The notes beneath the pieces were generated by a model. It did not search any database, was not told the DNA's origin, and saw only the letters and a program-made list of their open reading frames with translations. The position numbers were made by a program, and so were the translations under genes. Shown piece after piece: positions 34,511-43,015 of a stretch of DNA of 64,000 nucleotides. The stretch is from an uncultured Lachnospiraceae bacterium (GTDB lineage: Bacteria; Bacillota; Clostridia; Lachnospirales; Lachnospiraceae): positions 1-64,000 of the forward strand of contig CANPXP010000008.1 of the NCBI GenBank assembly GCA_947586255.1, written 5' to 3'. Position 1 is the first letter of the stretch. Each line of letters opens with the position of its first letter.

Positions 34511-35263
34511 ATGAAAAAATTATTGGCAATATTAGGTGTGATCACCTGTATGATCGGTCTGTGCGCGTGCGGAGAGGAAGAGGCCAAGGTGGATCCGGCC
34601 ATGGAAGAGTCGCTGCTCACGCAGTGCGGCTCGGTTCTGTCGGCAATCGACCTGGTAGTTGCGCAGGGCGAGACGGCGATTGAGCAGAATAAGGACAACC
34701 CGGCCATCTACAACGGTATGCTCAGCTGGCAGAGCGCGCTGACGGATATCGGGCAGTTTAACGGCACGGACGGCGGCACGGTGAAGGCCTCGGACGACGA
34801 GTTCGTGGTGGACATCAACGTGCTTGGCTCCGATCACAACGCGGTGGTGGAGTTCGTGGTGGACAATTCCAATCCCAGTCAGCCGGTCATCACCGGCATC
34901 GCGGCGAATGTTTCTTATTCCTTCGGCGAGAACATGACGAAGGCGGTATTAAATACCGTGATCGGTATGGGAACGGTGTTCGTCGTGCTGATCTTTATCA
35001 GCCTGATCATTTCCAGCTTCGGTCTGATCTCCAAGGTGGGTACGCGGAAGCCGAAGAAAGAAGAGCCTTCCGCAGCGCAGAGCGCGCCGGCGGCCGCTCC
35101 GGTTGTGGAACAGATCGCACAGAAAGAGGAACTTGCAAACGATGCGGAGCTCGTAGCGGTCATCGCGGCGGCGATCGCAGCTTATGAGGGCAGCGGTTCT
35201 ACGGACGGCTTCGTAGTGCGCTCCATCAGAAAATCTAACAAGAGTAAATGGCAGAATGCCTAG
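34511..35263 (+). CDS. OadG-like small subunit with lipoprotein N-terminus
   Basis: A 250-residue protein, much longer than classical OadG gamma subunits (about 80-120). It starts with a lipoprotein signal and lipobox GLCAC (cysteine near residue 20). An acidic extracytoplasmic domain follows (residues 22-145), then one membrane span (VLNTVIGMGTVFVVLIFISLIISSF), an Ala/Pro linker, and a C-terminal end VRSIRKSNKSKW common to OadG-related subunits. It presumably assembles the carboxyltransferases and carrier on the membrane beta subunit. The ATG at 34511 gives the best signal peptide; in-frame ATGs at 34499 and 34502 sit on top of the AAAGGA site. Confidence 0.75.
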   Translation: MKKLLAILGVITCMIGLCACGEEEAKVDPAMEESLLTQCGSVLSAIDLVVAQGETAIEQNKDNPAIYNGMLSWQSALTDIGQFNGTDGGTVKASDDEFVVDINVLGSDHNAVVEFVVDNSNPSQPVITGIAANVSYSFGENMTKAVLNTVIGMGTVFVVLIFISLIISSFGLISKVGTRKPKKEEPSAAQSAPAAAPVVEQIAQKEELANDAELVAVIAAAIAAYEGSGSTDGFVVRSIRKSNKSKWQNA

Positions 35264-35282
35264 ATCATAGGAGGATATCAAG

Positions 35283-35660
35283 ATGAAAAATTATACAATC
35301 ACCGTAAACGGAAACGTATATGATGTAGTTGTGGAAGAGGGCGCGACGAGCGGCGCACCCGCAGCAGCGGCGCCCGCGGCTCCGAGAGCTGTACCCAACG
35401 CGGCTCCGGCACCCGCTGCAGCACCCGCGGCGGGCGGCGCACAGGGCAGCATAAAGATCGAGGCCGGCGCGGCGGGCAAGGTTTTCAAGATCGAGGCGAA
35501 CGTGGGCCAGGCGGTCAAGAAGGGCGATGCCGTTGTCATCGTGGAGGCTATGAAGATGGAGATTCCTGTGGTAGCTCCTGAGGACGGTACTGTAGCGAGC
35601 ATCAATGTGGCTGTGGGCGATGCGGTTGAGGCCGGCGCGCTGCTTGCGACGTTGAACTGA
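35283..35660 (+). CDS. Biotin carboxyl carrier protein of the decarboxylase
   Basis: A 125-residue biotinyl carrier. An N-terminal beta segment (YTITVNGNVYDVVVEE) is joined by an Ala/Pro-rich flexible linker to the biotinyl domain. Lys91 in VEAMKMEIPV is the biotinylation site, 34 residues before the end as is usual. It shuttles CO2 from the carboxyltransferase subunits to the Na+-pumping beta subunit. AGGAGG lies 8 bases before the start. Confidence 0.93.
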   Translation: MKNYTITVNGNVYDVVVEEGATSGAPAAAAPAAPRAVPNAAPAPAAAPAAGGAQGSIKIEAGAAGKVFKIEANVGQAVKKGDAVVIVEAMKMEIPVVAPEDGTVASINVAVGDAVEAGALLATLN

Positions 35661-35718
35661 TCGCCAGACGCCTCTGCATGGAGGCGCGTCTGAAACTATA
35701 ACTACAGGAGGTTAAGCA

Positions 35719-36867
35719 ATGGATTACATTTCATCTACGCTATCGAATCTGATCCACCAGACGGCATTTTTCAATCTGGAAGTCGGCAACTACATCATGA
35801 TTCTGGTAGCATTGGTATTTCTGTATCTGGCTATCCGGCATGAGTTTGAGCCTCTGCTTTTAGTTCCGATAGCTTTTGGTATGCTGTTAGTCAATATCTA
35901 TCCGGATATTATGGCCGAGTACGGAGAGGGCGGTGCAGGCGGCGGTCTGCTGTACTACTTCTACAAGCTGGACGAGTGGGCGATCCTGCCGTCGCTGATC
36001 TTCATGGGCGTCGGCGCGATGACGGACTTCGGTCCCCTGATCGCCAACCCGAAGAGTTTTCTGCTCGGCGCGGCGGCGCAGTTCGGTATCTTCGCGGCAT
36101 ACTTCGGCGCGATTGCGATGGGCTTCAACGATAAGGCAGCCGCGGCGATCTCCATCATCGGCGGCGCGGACGGCCCTACGTCCATCTTCCTCGCCGGCAA
36201 GCTGCAGCAGACGGCGCTGCTCGGACCGATCGCGGTGGCGGCATATTCCTATATGTCTCTGGTGCCGATCATCCAGCCGCCGATCATGAAGCTTCTCACG
36301 ACAGAGAAGGAGAGAAAGATCAAGATGGGACAGCTCCGTCCGGTCAGCAAGCTGGAGAAGATTCTGTTCCCGATCGTGGTTACGATCGTCGTATCCCTGA
36401 TCCTGCCTACCACGGCGCCTCTCGTAGGTATGCTGATGCTGGGTAACCTGTTCAGGGAGTGCGGCGTTGTCAGACAGCTCACGGATACGGCTTCCAACGC
36501 GTTAATGTACATCGTCGTCATCATCCTCGGCACATCCGTGGGTGCGACCACCAGCGCGCAGGCGTTCTTAAATATGGATACGATCAAGATTGTTGTGCTC
36601 GGCCTGATAGCCTTCTGTTTCGGTACGGCGGCGGGCGTGCTGTTCGGCAAGCTGATGTGCATACTGACTAAGGGCAAGGTGAATCCGCTGATCGGTTCGG
36701 CGGGCGTGTCCGCAGTGCCCATGGCGGCCAGAGTGTCGCAGAAGGTGGGCGCGGAGGCGGATCCGACCAACTTCCTGCTGATGCATGCTATGGGACCCAA
36801 CGTGGCGGGCGTCATCGGCACGGCGGTGGCCGCCGGTACATTCATGGCGGTGTTTGGCGTATTCTAA
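35719..36867 (+). CDS. Na+-pumping decarboxylase beta subunit (OadB/MmdB/GcdB)
   Basis: A 382-residue integral membrane protein with about nine to eleven spans. Family hallmarks are [32 protein letters not shown] and the C-terminal [15 protein letters not shown]. It decarboxylates carboxybiotin and exports Na+. The C-terminal region [20 protein letters not shown] and [12 protein letters not shown] is typical and full length. A strong AGGAGGT precedes the ATG. Confidence 0.95.
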   Translation: MDYISSTLSNLIHQTAFFNLEVGNYIMILVALVFLYLAIRHEFEPLLLVPIAFGMLLVNIYPDIMAEYGEGGAGGGLLYYFYKLDEWAILPSLIFMGVGAMTDFGPLIANPKSFLLGAAAQFGIFAAYFGAIAMGFNDKAAAAISIIGGADGPTSIFLAGKLQQTALLGPIAVAAYSYMSLVPIIQPPIMKLLTTEKERKIKMGQLRPVSKLEKILFPIVVTIVVSLILPTTAPLVGMLMLGNLFRECGVVRQLTDTASNALMYIVVIILGTSVGATTSAQAFLNMDTIKIVVLGLIAFCFGTAAGVLFGKLMCILTKGKVNPLIGSAGVSAVPMAARVSQKVGAEADPTNFLLMHAMGPNVAGVIGTAVAAGTFMAVFGVF

Positions 36868-36935
36868 ACGAGGGGAAATCCGTCGGATTTTCCTTTGGGC
36901 AATCATAAAAATACAGAGAAAGGAATGAAAATAAA

Positions 36936-38372
36936 ATGGCAGAACAGATTAAAAAGCCGGTTGGCATCATGGAAACCGTTCTTCGCGACGCGCATCAGTC
37001 CCTGATTGCGACCAGAATGCCCACCGAGAAAATGCTTCCGATCATAGATACGATGGATCAGGTCGGCTACCACGCGGTAGAGTGCTGGGGCGGCGCGACC
37101 TTCGACGCATCCCTGCGTTTCCTGAAGGAGGATCCGTGGGACAGACTGCGGAAGCTGAGAGACGGTTTTAAGAAGACGAAGCTGCAGATGCTGTTCAGAG
37201 GACAGAATATTCTGGGCTACAGACCTTATGCGGATGACGTGGTGTATGCGTTCGTGGAGAAGTCCATCGCAAACGGCATCGATATCATCAGAATTTTCGA
37301 CTGCCTGAACGATATCCGCAATCTGCAGGCAGCGGTAGACGCAACCAACAAGATCAAGAAGCAGGAGGGAAGAGGCGAGTCTCAGATCGCGCTCTCCTAT
37401 ACATTGGGCGACGCCTACACGCTGGATTACTGGGCGGATATGGCGAAGAAGATCGAGGAGATGGGCGCGGATTCCATCTGTATCAAGGATATGGCGGGAC
37501 TGCTCGTTCCCTACCGTGCGGCGGAGCTGGTTAAAACCTTAAAGGAGAGCACCAAGCTCCCGATTCAGCTGCACACGCACTACACCTCCGGCGTGGCTTC
37601 CATGACGTACCTGAAAGCGGTTGAGGCCGGCGTGGACGTCATCGACTGCGCGATCTCGCCGTTTGCGCTGGGTACTTCCCAGCCCGCGACAGAGGTTATG
37701 GTTGAGACCTTCAAGGGCACGGAGTACGACACCGGCTATGATCAGGAGATCCTGGCCAAGATTGCGGATTACTTCCGCCCTTACCGCGAGGAGTGCATCG
37801 AGTCCGGACTGATGAGCACTAAGGTGCTCGGCGTCAACATCAACACGCTGCGCTATCAGGTTCCGGGCGGTATGCTTTCCAATATGGTAAGCCAGCTGAA
37901 GGAGCAGAAGGCGGAGGATAAGTACCAGGAAGTGCTGGAGGAGATTCCGAGAGTCCGCAAGGACTGCGGCGAGCCGCCGCTGGTTACGCCGTCCTCGCAG
38001 ATTGTCGGCACGCAGGCGGTATTCAACGTGTTGATGGGCGAGCGTTACAAGATGGCGACGGGCGAGTTCAAGGATCTGCTGCGCGGCAATTACGGCCAGA
38101 CGGTCAAGCCCATGAATCAGGAAGTGATCGACAAGGTCATCCCCGGCGAGCCCCGCTCTACGGCCCGTTCCGCCGAGGCGACCGGCCATGTCGAGCCGGA
38201 GCTTGCGAGTCTGGAAGCGGAGATGAAAGAGTGGAAGCAGCAGGATGAGGATGTGCTGTCCTACGCGCTGTTCCCGCAGGTGGCTGTCGACTTCTTCAAG
38301 TACCGTCAGGCACAGCAGGAGAAGGTGGACATGAGCGTTGCGGACACCAAGAATGCGGCGTATCCGGTTTAA
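36936..38372 (+). CDS. Oxaloacetate decarboxylase alpha / pyruvate carboxylase-B-type carboxyltransferase
   Basis: A 478-residue enzyme with an HMG-CoA-lyase-like TIM barrel: ETVLRDAHQSLIATRM at the start (metal-binding Asp), the biotin-accepting barrel through IRIFDCLNDIRN, and metal His residues in QLHTHYTSG. A conserved carboxyltransferase region follows to the end. The C-terminal biotinyl domain of classical OadA is missing, so it must use the separate carrier at 35283. It exchanges CO2 between oxaloacetate/pyruvate and biotin. It lies 68 bases after the beta subunit and ends the operon at a strong terminator. Confidence 0.9.
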   Translation: MAEQIKKPVGIMETVLRDAHQSLIATRMPTEKMLPIIDTMDQVGYHAVECWGGATFDASLRFLKEDPWDRLRKLRDGFKKTKLQMLFRGQNILGYRPYADDVVYAFVEKSIANGIDIIRIFDCLNDIRNLQAAVDATNKIKKQEGRGESQIALSYTLGDAYTLDYWADMAKKIEEMGADSICIKDMAGLLVPYRAAELVKTLKESTKLPIQLHTHYTSGVASMTYLKAVEAGVDVIDCAISPFALGTSQPATEVMVETFKGTEYDTGYDQEILAKIADYFRPYREECIESGLMSTKVLGVNINTLRYQVPGGMLSNMVSQLKEQKAEDKYQEVLEEIPRVRKDCGEPPLVTPSSQIVGTQAVFNVLMGERYKMATGEFKDLLRGNYGQTVKPMNQEVIDKVIPGEPRSTARSAEATGHVEPELASLEAEMKEWKQQDEDVLSYALFPQVAVDFFKYRQAQQEKVDMSVADTKNAAYPV

Positions 38373-38402
38373 GCCGCGGCCGATATCATATGATATTGAT
38401 AG

Positions 38403-38452
38403 AGGACGCCCCGGGACTATGAATCTGTTTCATAGGACGGGGCGTCCTTTTT
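38403..38452 (+). terminator. Intrinsic terminator of the decarboxylase operon
   Basis: AGGACGCCCCG (38403-38413) pairs with CGGGGCGTCCT (38438-38448) and runs into TTTTT. Confidence 0.88.
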
Positions 38453-38505
38453 GCGCTTTGTGGAACAAAAAGCTGAGTTTTGTGCTTTTTTTATCGGAAA
38501 AGGGA

Positions 38506-38534
38506 TTGACGCGGGTTACATAATCTATTATAAT
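38506..38534 (+). promoter_or_regulatory. Promoter for the TetR-type regulator
   Basis: TTGACG (38506-38511) and a perfect TATAAT (38529-38534), 17 bases apart. Confidence 0.8.
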
Positions 38535-38545
38535 AACATATGTTA
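38534..38545. promoter_or_regulatory. 12-bp palindrome, candidate operator at the regulator promoter
   Basis: TAACATATGTTA is a perfect palindrome that begins at the last base of the -10 box and covers the expected transcription start. Its position suggests autorepression by the downstream TetR-type protein. No experimental support. Confidence 0.5.
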
Positions 38546-38587
38546 CCAAAACGATGACGAAGTGTTGTACGAGAGAGGGTATATCAT

Positions 38588-39139
38588 ATGGCTAGAAAAG
38601 AGACGATCACGAAAGACGAAATATTGAACGCGGCGTTTCAGATCACGCGGGAGAAGGGGTTCTCACAGGTGAGCGCCAGATCGCTTGCGGCGAAAGCCGG
38701 CTGCTCCACACAGCCGATTTTCCGTGTCTATAAGAACATGGAAGAGCTGGGCGGAGAGCTGTTTGAGAAGGCGATTGCCTTTTTCAATGACTATTATGCC
38801 AAATTCCCGAAGAAGAGCGAGACGCCCTTCGCCAATCTGGGTCTGGCCTACATCCGCTTCGCGCAGGAGGAACAGCAGCTGTTCAAACTCCTCTTCATGG
38901 CGGACAACCGTCACGGCAAGAGCCTGTACGATCTGTTGAACGGCAGCAACGGCTGGGTGGTGAAGGAGATCAACAATGCCAAATTCTACGGCTGCAAGGA
39001 TCCGGGCGGCATGTTTATGAGGATGTGGATCTTTATTCACGGGTCGGCCTGCATGGCGCTGACCGGGGATTACGATCTCCAGGAGGAGGATACGGTCAAA
39101 CTGCTGGAGGAATCCTATCAGGCATTTTTGAGTCTATAA
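38588..39139 (+). CDS. TetR/AcrR family transcriptional regulator
   Basis: A 183-residue regulator. The N-terminal helix-turn-helix is clear: TKDEILNAAFQITREKGFSQ with recognition region SLAAKAGCSTQPIFRVYKN. The C-terminal ligand domain is all helical (FKLLFMADNRHGKSLYDLLN) and does not reveal the effector. It is transcribed with the RpiR-type gene 27 bases downstream, and probably represses its own promoter through the palindrome at 38534-38545. Confidence 0.88.
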   Translation: MARKETITKDEILNAAFQITREKGFSQVSARSLAAKAGCSTQPIFRVYKNMEELGGELFEKAIAFFNDYYAKFPKKSETPFANLGLAYIRFAQEEQQLFKLLFMADNRHGKSLYDLLNGSNGWVVKEINNAKFYGCKDPGGMFMRMWIFIHGSACMALTGDYDLQEEDTVKLLEESYQAFLSL

Positions 39140-39166
39140 GGCGGAAAGGCGTATGAACGGCGGGAA

Positions 39167-40096
39167 ATGATTATACAGAATCGTTATGATGTTATCACAA
39201 GAATCAACGAGCATTACAGTAAGATGAGCAAGGGACAGAAGGCGATCTCGGCGTTTATCTATGATCACTACGATCAGGCGGTTTTCATGACGGCGGCCAG
39301 GCTCGGGGAGACGGTGGGCGTCAGCGAGTCCACTGTCGTCCGCTATGCGATGTTTATCGGCTACAACGGTTATCCGGAGTTCCAGCGCGATCTGGAGGAC
39401 TGGGTACAGAACAAGATCAACTCCGTGCAGAAGATCGGCGCCAAGTACGGCAAGAGCACACAGTCGGAGATACTGACCTCGGTGCTGGAAGCGGATATCG
39501 AGAAGCTGCAGGACACGATACATAATCTCGATCCGGTGGCCTTCGAGACGGCGGTGGATATTATCTTAGAGGCGAAGAATATCTACATTATGGGCGTCAG
39601 AAGCTGCGAGCCGCTGGCGGATTTTCTGCATTTCTATCTGAATATGGTGCGCGGAAACGTGGTGCTTCTGAAGACGACGAGCATGTCGGAGACGTTTGAA
39701 CAGATGCTGCGCATCAACGAGCAGGATGCCATGATCGGCATCAGTTTCCCGAGGTATTCCATGCGGACGCTCAAGGCGATGGAGTTCGCCAATGACAGGA
39801 ACGCCAAGGTGATCACCATCACGGACTCCGTGCACTCGCCGATGAACCTGTACTCCTCCTGCAACCTGCTGGCCAGGAGCGACATGGTCTCCATCGTGGA
39901 CTCGCTGGTGGCGCCCCTGAGCGTCATCAACGCGCTTGTCGTCGCGATCTGTCTGAAGCGGCCGGAAGAGGTGAAGAAGAGTCTGAAGGATCTGGAGGAA
40001 GCCTGGAACAACTATCAGGTCTATCTGAACGACGAGATCAATTTTATCGACGAGGAACCGATGCTGAATTATCCTCTGCGCAAGAAGGACGAGTGA
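39167..40096 (+). CDS. RpiR/MurR family transcriptional regulator with SIS domain
   Basis: A 309-residue regulator with an N-terminal HTH_6 domain (QKAISAFIYDHYDQAVFMTA; GVSESTVVRYAMFIGYNGYPEFQ) and a sugar-isomerase (SIS) domain from about residue 125 (KNIYIMGVRSCEPLADFL; DAMIGISFPRYSMRTLKAMEF). Such proteins sense phosphosugars. No sugar catabolic operon is adjacent, so the target is unknown. The ribosome site is weak; 39167 is the first sensible ATG. Confidence 0.88.
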   Translation: MIIQNRYDVITRINEHYSKMSKGQKAISAFIYDHYDQAVFMTAARLGETVGVSESTVVRYAMFIGYNGYPEFQRDLEDWVQNKINSVQKIGAKYGKSTQSEILTSVLEADIEKLQDTIHNLDPVAFETAVDIILEAKNIYIMGVRSCEPLADFLHFYLNMVRGNVVLLKTTSMSETFEQMLRINEQDAMIGISFPRYSMRTLKAMEFANDRNAKVITITDSVHSPMNLYSSCNLLARSDMVSIVDSLVAPLSVINALVVAICLKRPEEVKKSLKDLEEAWNNYQVYLNDEINFIDEEPMLNYPLRKKDE

Positions 40097-40102
40097 GACG
40101 AT

Positions 40103-41413
40103 ATGAGCCGCGTGATCGTGGTGGGCGGCGGCGCTGCGGGCATGATGGCGGCTTACGCCGCCGCGGTGTGCGGGCACGGCGTGACGCTCTTGGAACAGAA
40201 TGAAAAGCTGGGGAAAAAACTGTACATAACGGGCAAGGGCAGATGCAATGTGACGAATGCCTGCGACGCCGAGGGCTTTTTTGCGAACGTGGTGTCGAAT
40301 CCCAAATTCCTCTACAGCGCGTACCATGCTTTTGACAACAGGCGCATGATGGAGTTGCTGGAGAGCGCGGGGTGCAGACTGAAGGTGGAGCGCGGGGAGC
40401 GGGTATTTCCCGTGTCCGATCACGCTTCCGACGTGACGGCGGCGCTCAGGCGGCTGCTGGAGAGGGAGCGCGTGCGTGTCAGACTGGGCGCGCGTGTGCA
40501 GTCTGTCCTGACTGTGGAATTGCCGGAAGAAGCGCCGACCGATCGGGAGGGAGACGGGCCGAAGAGGCGTGGCGCCGGACAGCGCGCCAGGGCTGTGGGC
40601 GTGCGGCTTGCGGACGGCAGTGAGGAGAGCGCGGACGCGGTGATTCTCGCCACCGGCGGGCTGTCTTATCCGACGACGGGCTCCTCCGGGGACGGCCACA
40701 GGATGGTGAGAGAACTTGGCCATAGCGTGAAGGAATGCGTTCCCGCGCTGGTTCCCATGGAGATTGCGGAGGAGTGGTGCGCTTCTCTGCAGGGGCTGTC
40801 GCTGAAGAATGTCAGTCTGACGCTGTTTGACGGAAAGAAAAAAGTATACGGAGGATTTGGGGAAATGCTGTTCACCCATTTCGGTGTCAGCGGGCCGCTG
40901 GTTCTGAGCGCCGCCAGCCATTACGGAAAGTGCAGGGGAAAAGAGCAGACTGTCGGCGAGATCGATCTGAAGCCGGCCCTGACGGAGGAACAGCTTGACC
41001 GGAGAATCCTGCGGGATTTTGAGGAGAATATCAACAGGAATTTTCAGAACGCGCTGGGCGGGCTCTATCCGGCGAAGCTGATTCCCGTGATGGTCGCGCT
41101 TGCGGGCGTGGAACCGGACAGAAAGGTGCACGATGTCACGAGGGAGGAGCGGAGAAGGCTTGTAGCGCTGACCAAACACCTGCGGCTGACCGTGACGGGA
41201 ATCCGGGATTTCTCGGAGGCTATTGTCACCCAGGGCGGCGTTTCCGTTAAGGAGGTCAATCCCTCCACGATGGAATCCAGGATTATAAAGGGGTTGTACT
41301 TCGCGGGAGAACTTCTGGATCTGGATGCCCTGACAGGCGGCTTCAATCTGCAGATCGCGTGGTCGACGGGACATCTGGCGGGCGAGAGCATAGGAAGCGG
41401 GTCCTCGGAATAA
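40103..41413 (+). CDS. HI0933-family FAD-dependent oxidoreductase (BaiN/YhiN-like)
   Basis: A 436-residue flavoprotein. The N-terminal dinucleotide fold is VIVVGGGAAGMMAAYAAA, followed by KLGKKLYITGKGRCNVTNAC, the signature of this family. The C-terminal FAD segment reads GELLDLDALTGGFNLQIAWSTG (first 20 residues quoted apart here as GELLDLDALTGGFN and LQIAWSTG). Members include BaiN of bile-acid-converting Clostridia and YhiN of E. coli; the physiological substrate is generally unknown. It forms a conserved clostridial run with cmk, ispH and rpsA. Confidence 0.9.
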   Translation: MSRVIVVGGGAAGMMAAYAAAVCGHGVTLLEQNEKLGKKLYITGKGRCNVTNACDAEGFFANVVSNPKFLYSAYHAFDNRRMMELLESAGCRLKVERGERVFPVSDHASDVTAALRRLLERERVRVRLGARVQSVLTVELPEEAPTDREGDGPKRRGAGQRARAVGVRLADGSEESADAVILATGGLSYPTTGSSGDGHRMVRELGHSVKECVPALVPMEIAEEWCASLQGLSLKNVSLTLFDGKKKVYGGFGEMLFTHFGVSGPLVLSAASHYGKCRGKEQTVGEIDLKPALTEEQLDRRILRDFEENINRNFQNALGGLYPAKLIPVMVALAGVEPDRKVHDVTREERRRLVALTKHLRLTVTGIRDFSEAIVTQGGVSVKEVNPSTMESRIIKGLYFAGELLDLDALTGGFNLQIAWSTGHLAGESIGSGSSE

Positions 41414-41453
41414 ATCGGAACAAACCGCAAAATACAGGGAAGGGACAGAAATC

Positions 41454-42107
41454 ATGAGTTGTAATATTGCGATCGACGGGCCGGCAGGAGCCGGCAAGAG
41501 CACCATAGCGAAAAAGATAGCGAAGAAGCTGGGCTATATCTATGTGGATACGGGCGCGATGTACCGCGCTATGGCGCTGTACCTCATCAGGGAGAAGGTG
41601 GATCCATCCGAGACGGAGAAGATCAGCGAAAAGTGCAAAGAGGCCGATATTTCCATCGGTTATGAGAACGGCGAGCAGGTTGTCTACCTGAACGGCGAGA
41701 ATGTCAACGGCTATATCCGGACGGAAGAGGTCGGGAACATGGCTTCCGCCAGCAGCCCAAATCCTGAGGTGCGGAAGAAGTTGGTGGAGCTGCAGCGGAA
41801 GCTGGCCGCGAGCAAGGATGTGGTCATGGATGGCAGAGATATCGGCACCTGCGTGCTGCCGGACGCACAGGTCAAAGTCTATCTGACCGCGGACAGCAGA
41901 GTGCGCGCCGAGAGGCGTTACAAAGAGCTGCAGGCAAAGGGCGAAGAATGCGATCTGGATACGATAGAGAGAGATATCATAGAGCGTGACAGGCAGGATA
42001 TGACGAGAGAAATCTCCCCGCTTGTGCAGGCCGAGGACGCGACGCTGATCGATTCGTCCCACATGACTGTCGATGAGGTGGCGGAGGCGGTCATTGCGCT
42101 GCTTTGA
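41454..42107 (+). CDS. cmk: Cytidylate kinase
   Basis: A 217-residue (d)CMP kinase. P-loop GPAGAGKSTIAKKIAKKLG, then YVDTGAMYRAMALYLI and VMDGRDIGTCVLPDA, with the lid Arg-rich segment ARRYKELQAKG. It supplies CDP/dCDP for RNA, DNA and lipid synthesis. Co-transcribed with the flavoprotein upstream and ispH downstream; plsC, found here in some related genomes, is absent. Confidence 0.97.
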   Translation: MSCNIAIDGPAGAGKSTIAKKIAKKLGYIYVDTGAMYRAMALYLIREKVDPSETEKISEKCKEADISIGYENGEQVVYLNGENVNGYIRTEEVGNMASASSPNPEVRKKLVELQRKLAASKDVVMDGRDIGTCVLPDAQVKVYLTADSRVRAERRYKELQAKGEECDLDTIERDIIERDRQDMTREISPLVQAEDATLIDSSHMTVDEVAEAVIALL

Positions 42108-42166
42108 CATTGCATGCCGGCGCATGGACGGATAGACGGTTCGCCGGCGGAAAGGTTTGACAGGCT

Positions 42167-43015
42167 ATGGAAGTGATTCTGGCGAAACACGCCGGCTTCT
42201 GCTTCGGCGTGGAGCGGGCGGTGGAGCAGACGTATGAACAGATCCGGATGGGGAAGAAACTCTATACCTATGGGCCGATCGTGCATAACGAGGAGGTCGT
42301 GAAGGATCTGGAACGGCGGGGCGTGCGGGTGATTGACACGCCCGGCCAGCTGGCCGATATCGCGGAGGGCACGGTCATGATCCGCGCCCACGGCGTGCCG
42401 AAAAAGATTATGGAGATGACGGACAGGGAGGGCATTACCTGCGTGGATGCCACCTGCCCTTTTGTGAAGCGCATACACAATATCGTGGAGAAGGAGAGCC
42501 TGGCCGGCAAAAAAATCGTGATTGTCGGCAATGCCGGCCATCCGGAAGTGGAGGGAATTGTCGGCTGGACACAGGGCGCGGCGACCGTGCTGGAGTCGCC
42601 GGAGGAGGCGCAGAAATTCACCTGCGAAGACGGCGAAGAGATCTGCATTGTCTCACAGACGACATTTAACTACAATAAATTTCAAGATATGGTTGAAATT
42701 ATAATGAAAAAAGGTTACAATGTTAGTGTTGTGAATACTATATGCAACGCTACGGAAGAGCGGCAGACCGAGGCGAGGGAGATTGCGGCCGGGGTCGACG
42801 CCATGATAGTAATAGGTGGCAAACATAGTTCTAATACGCGGAAACTATATGAGATCTGCATGCAGGAGTGTGCAAATACGTATTTTATACAGACACTTGA
42901 TGACTTGCATTTGGCTTTACCGAAATCTGTCCGACGAGTGGGTATTACAGCAGGGGCATCGACCCCAAACAATATAATCGAGGAGGTTCAAAATTATGTC
43001 AGAATTAACTTTTGA
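42167..43015 (+). CDS. ispH: 4-hydroxy-3-methylbut-2-enyl diphosphate reductase
   Basis: A 282-residue [4Fe-4S] enzyme, last step of the MEP isoprenoid pathway. Cluster cysteines: Cys12 in HAGFCFGVERA, one in VDATCPFV, one in VNTICNATEERQ. Substrate histidines are in GPIVHN and IRAHGVP, and the SSNT motif in GGKHSSNTRKL. In many Clostridia ispH is fused to rpsA; here the two are separate, overlapping by 20 bases in different frames. The last third (from about 42660) is clearly more AT-rich than the rest. Confidence 0.97.
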   Translation: MEVILAKHAGFCFGVERAVEQTYEQIRMGKKLYTYGPIVHNEEVVKDLERRGVRVIDTPGQLADIAEGTVMIRAHGVPKKIMEMTDREGITCVDATCPFVKRIHNIVEKESLAGKKIVIVGNAGHPEVEGIVGWTQGAATVLESPEEAQKFTCEDGEEICIVSQTTFNYNKFQDMVEIIMKKGYNVSVVNTICNATEERQTEAREIAAGVDAMIVIGGKHSSNTRKLYEICMQECANTYFIQTLDDLHLALPKSVRRVGITAGASTPNNIIEEVQNYVRINF

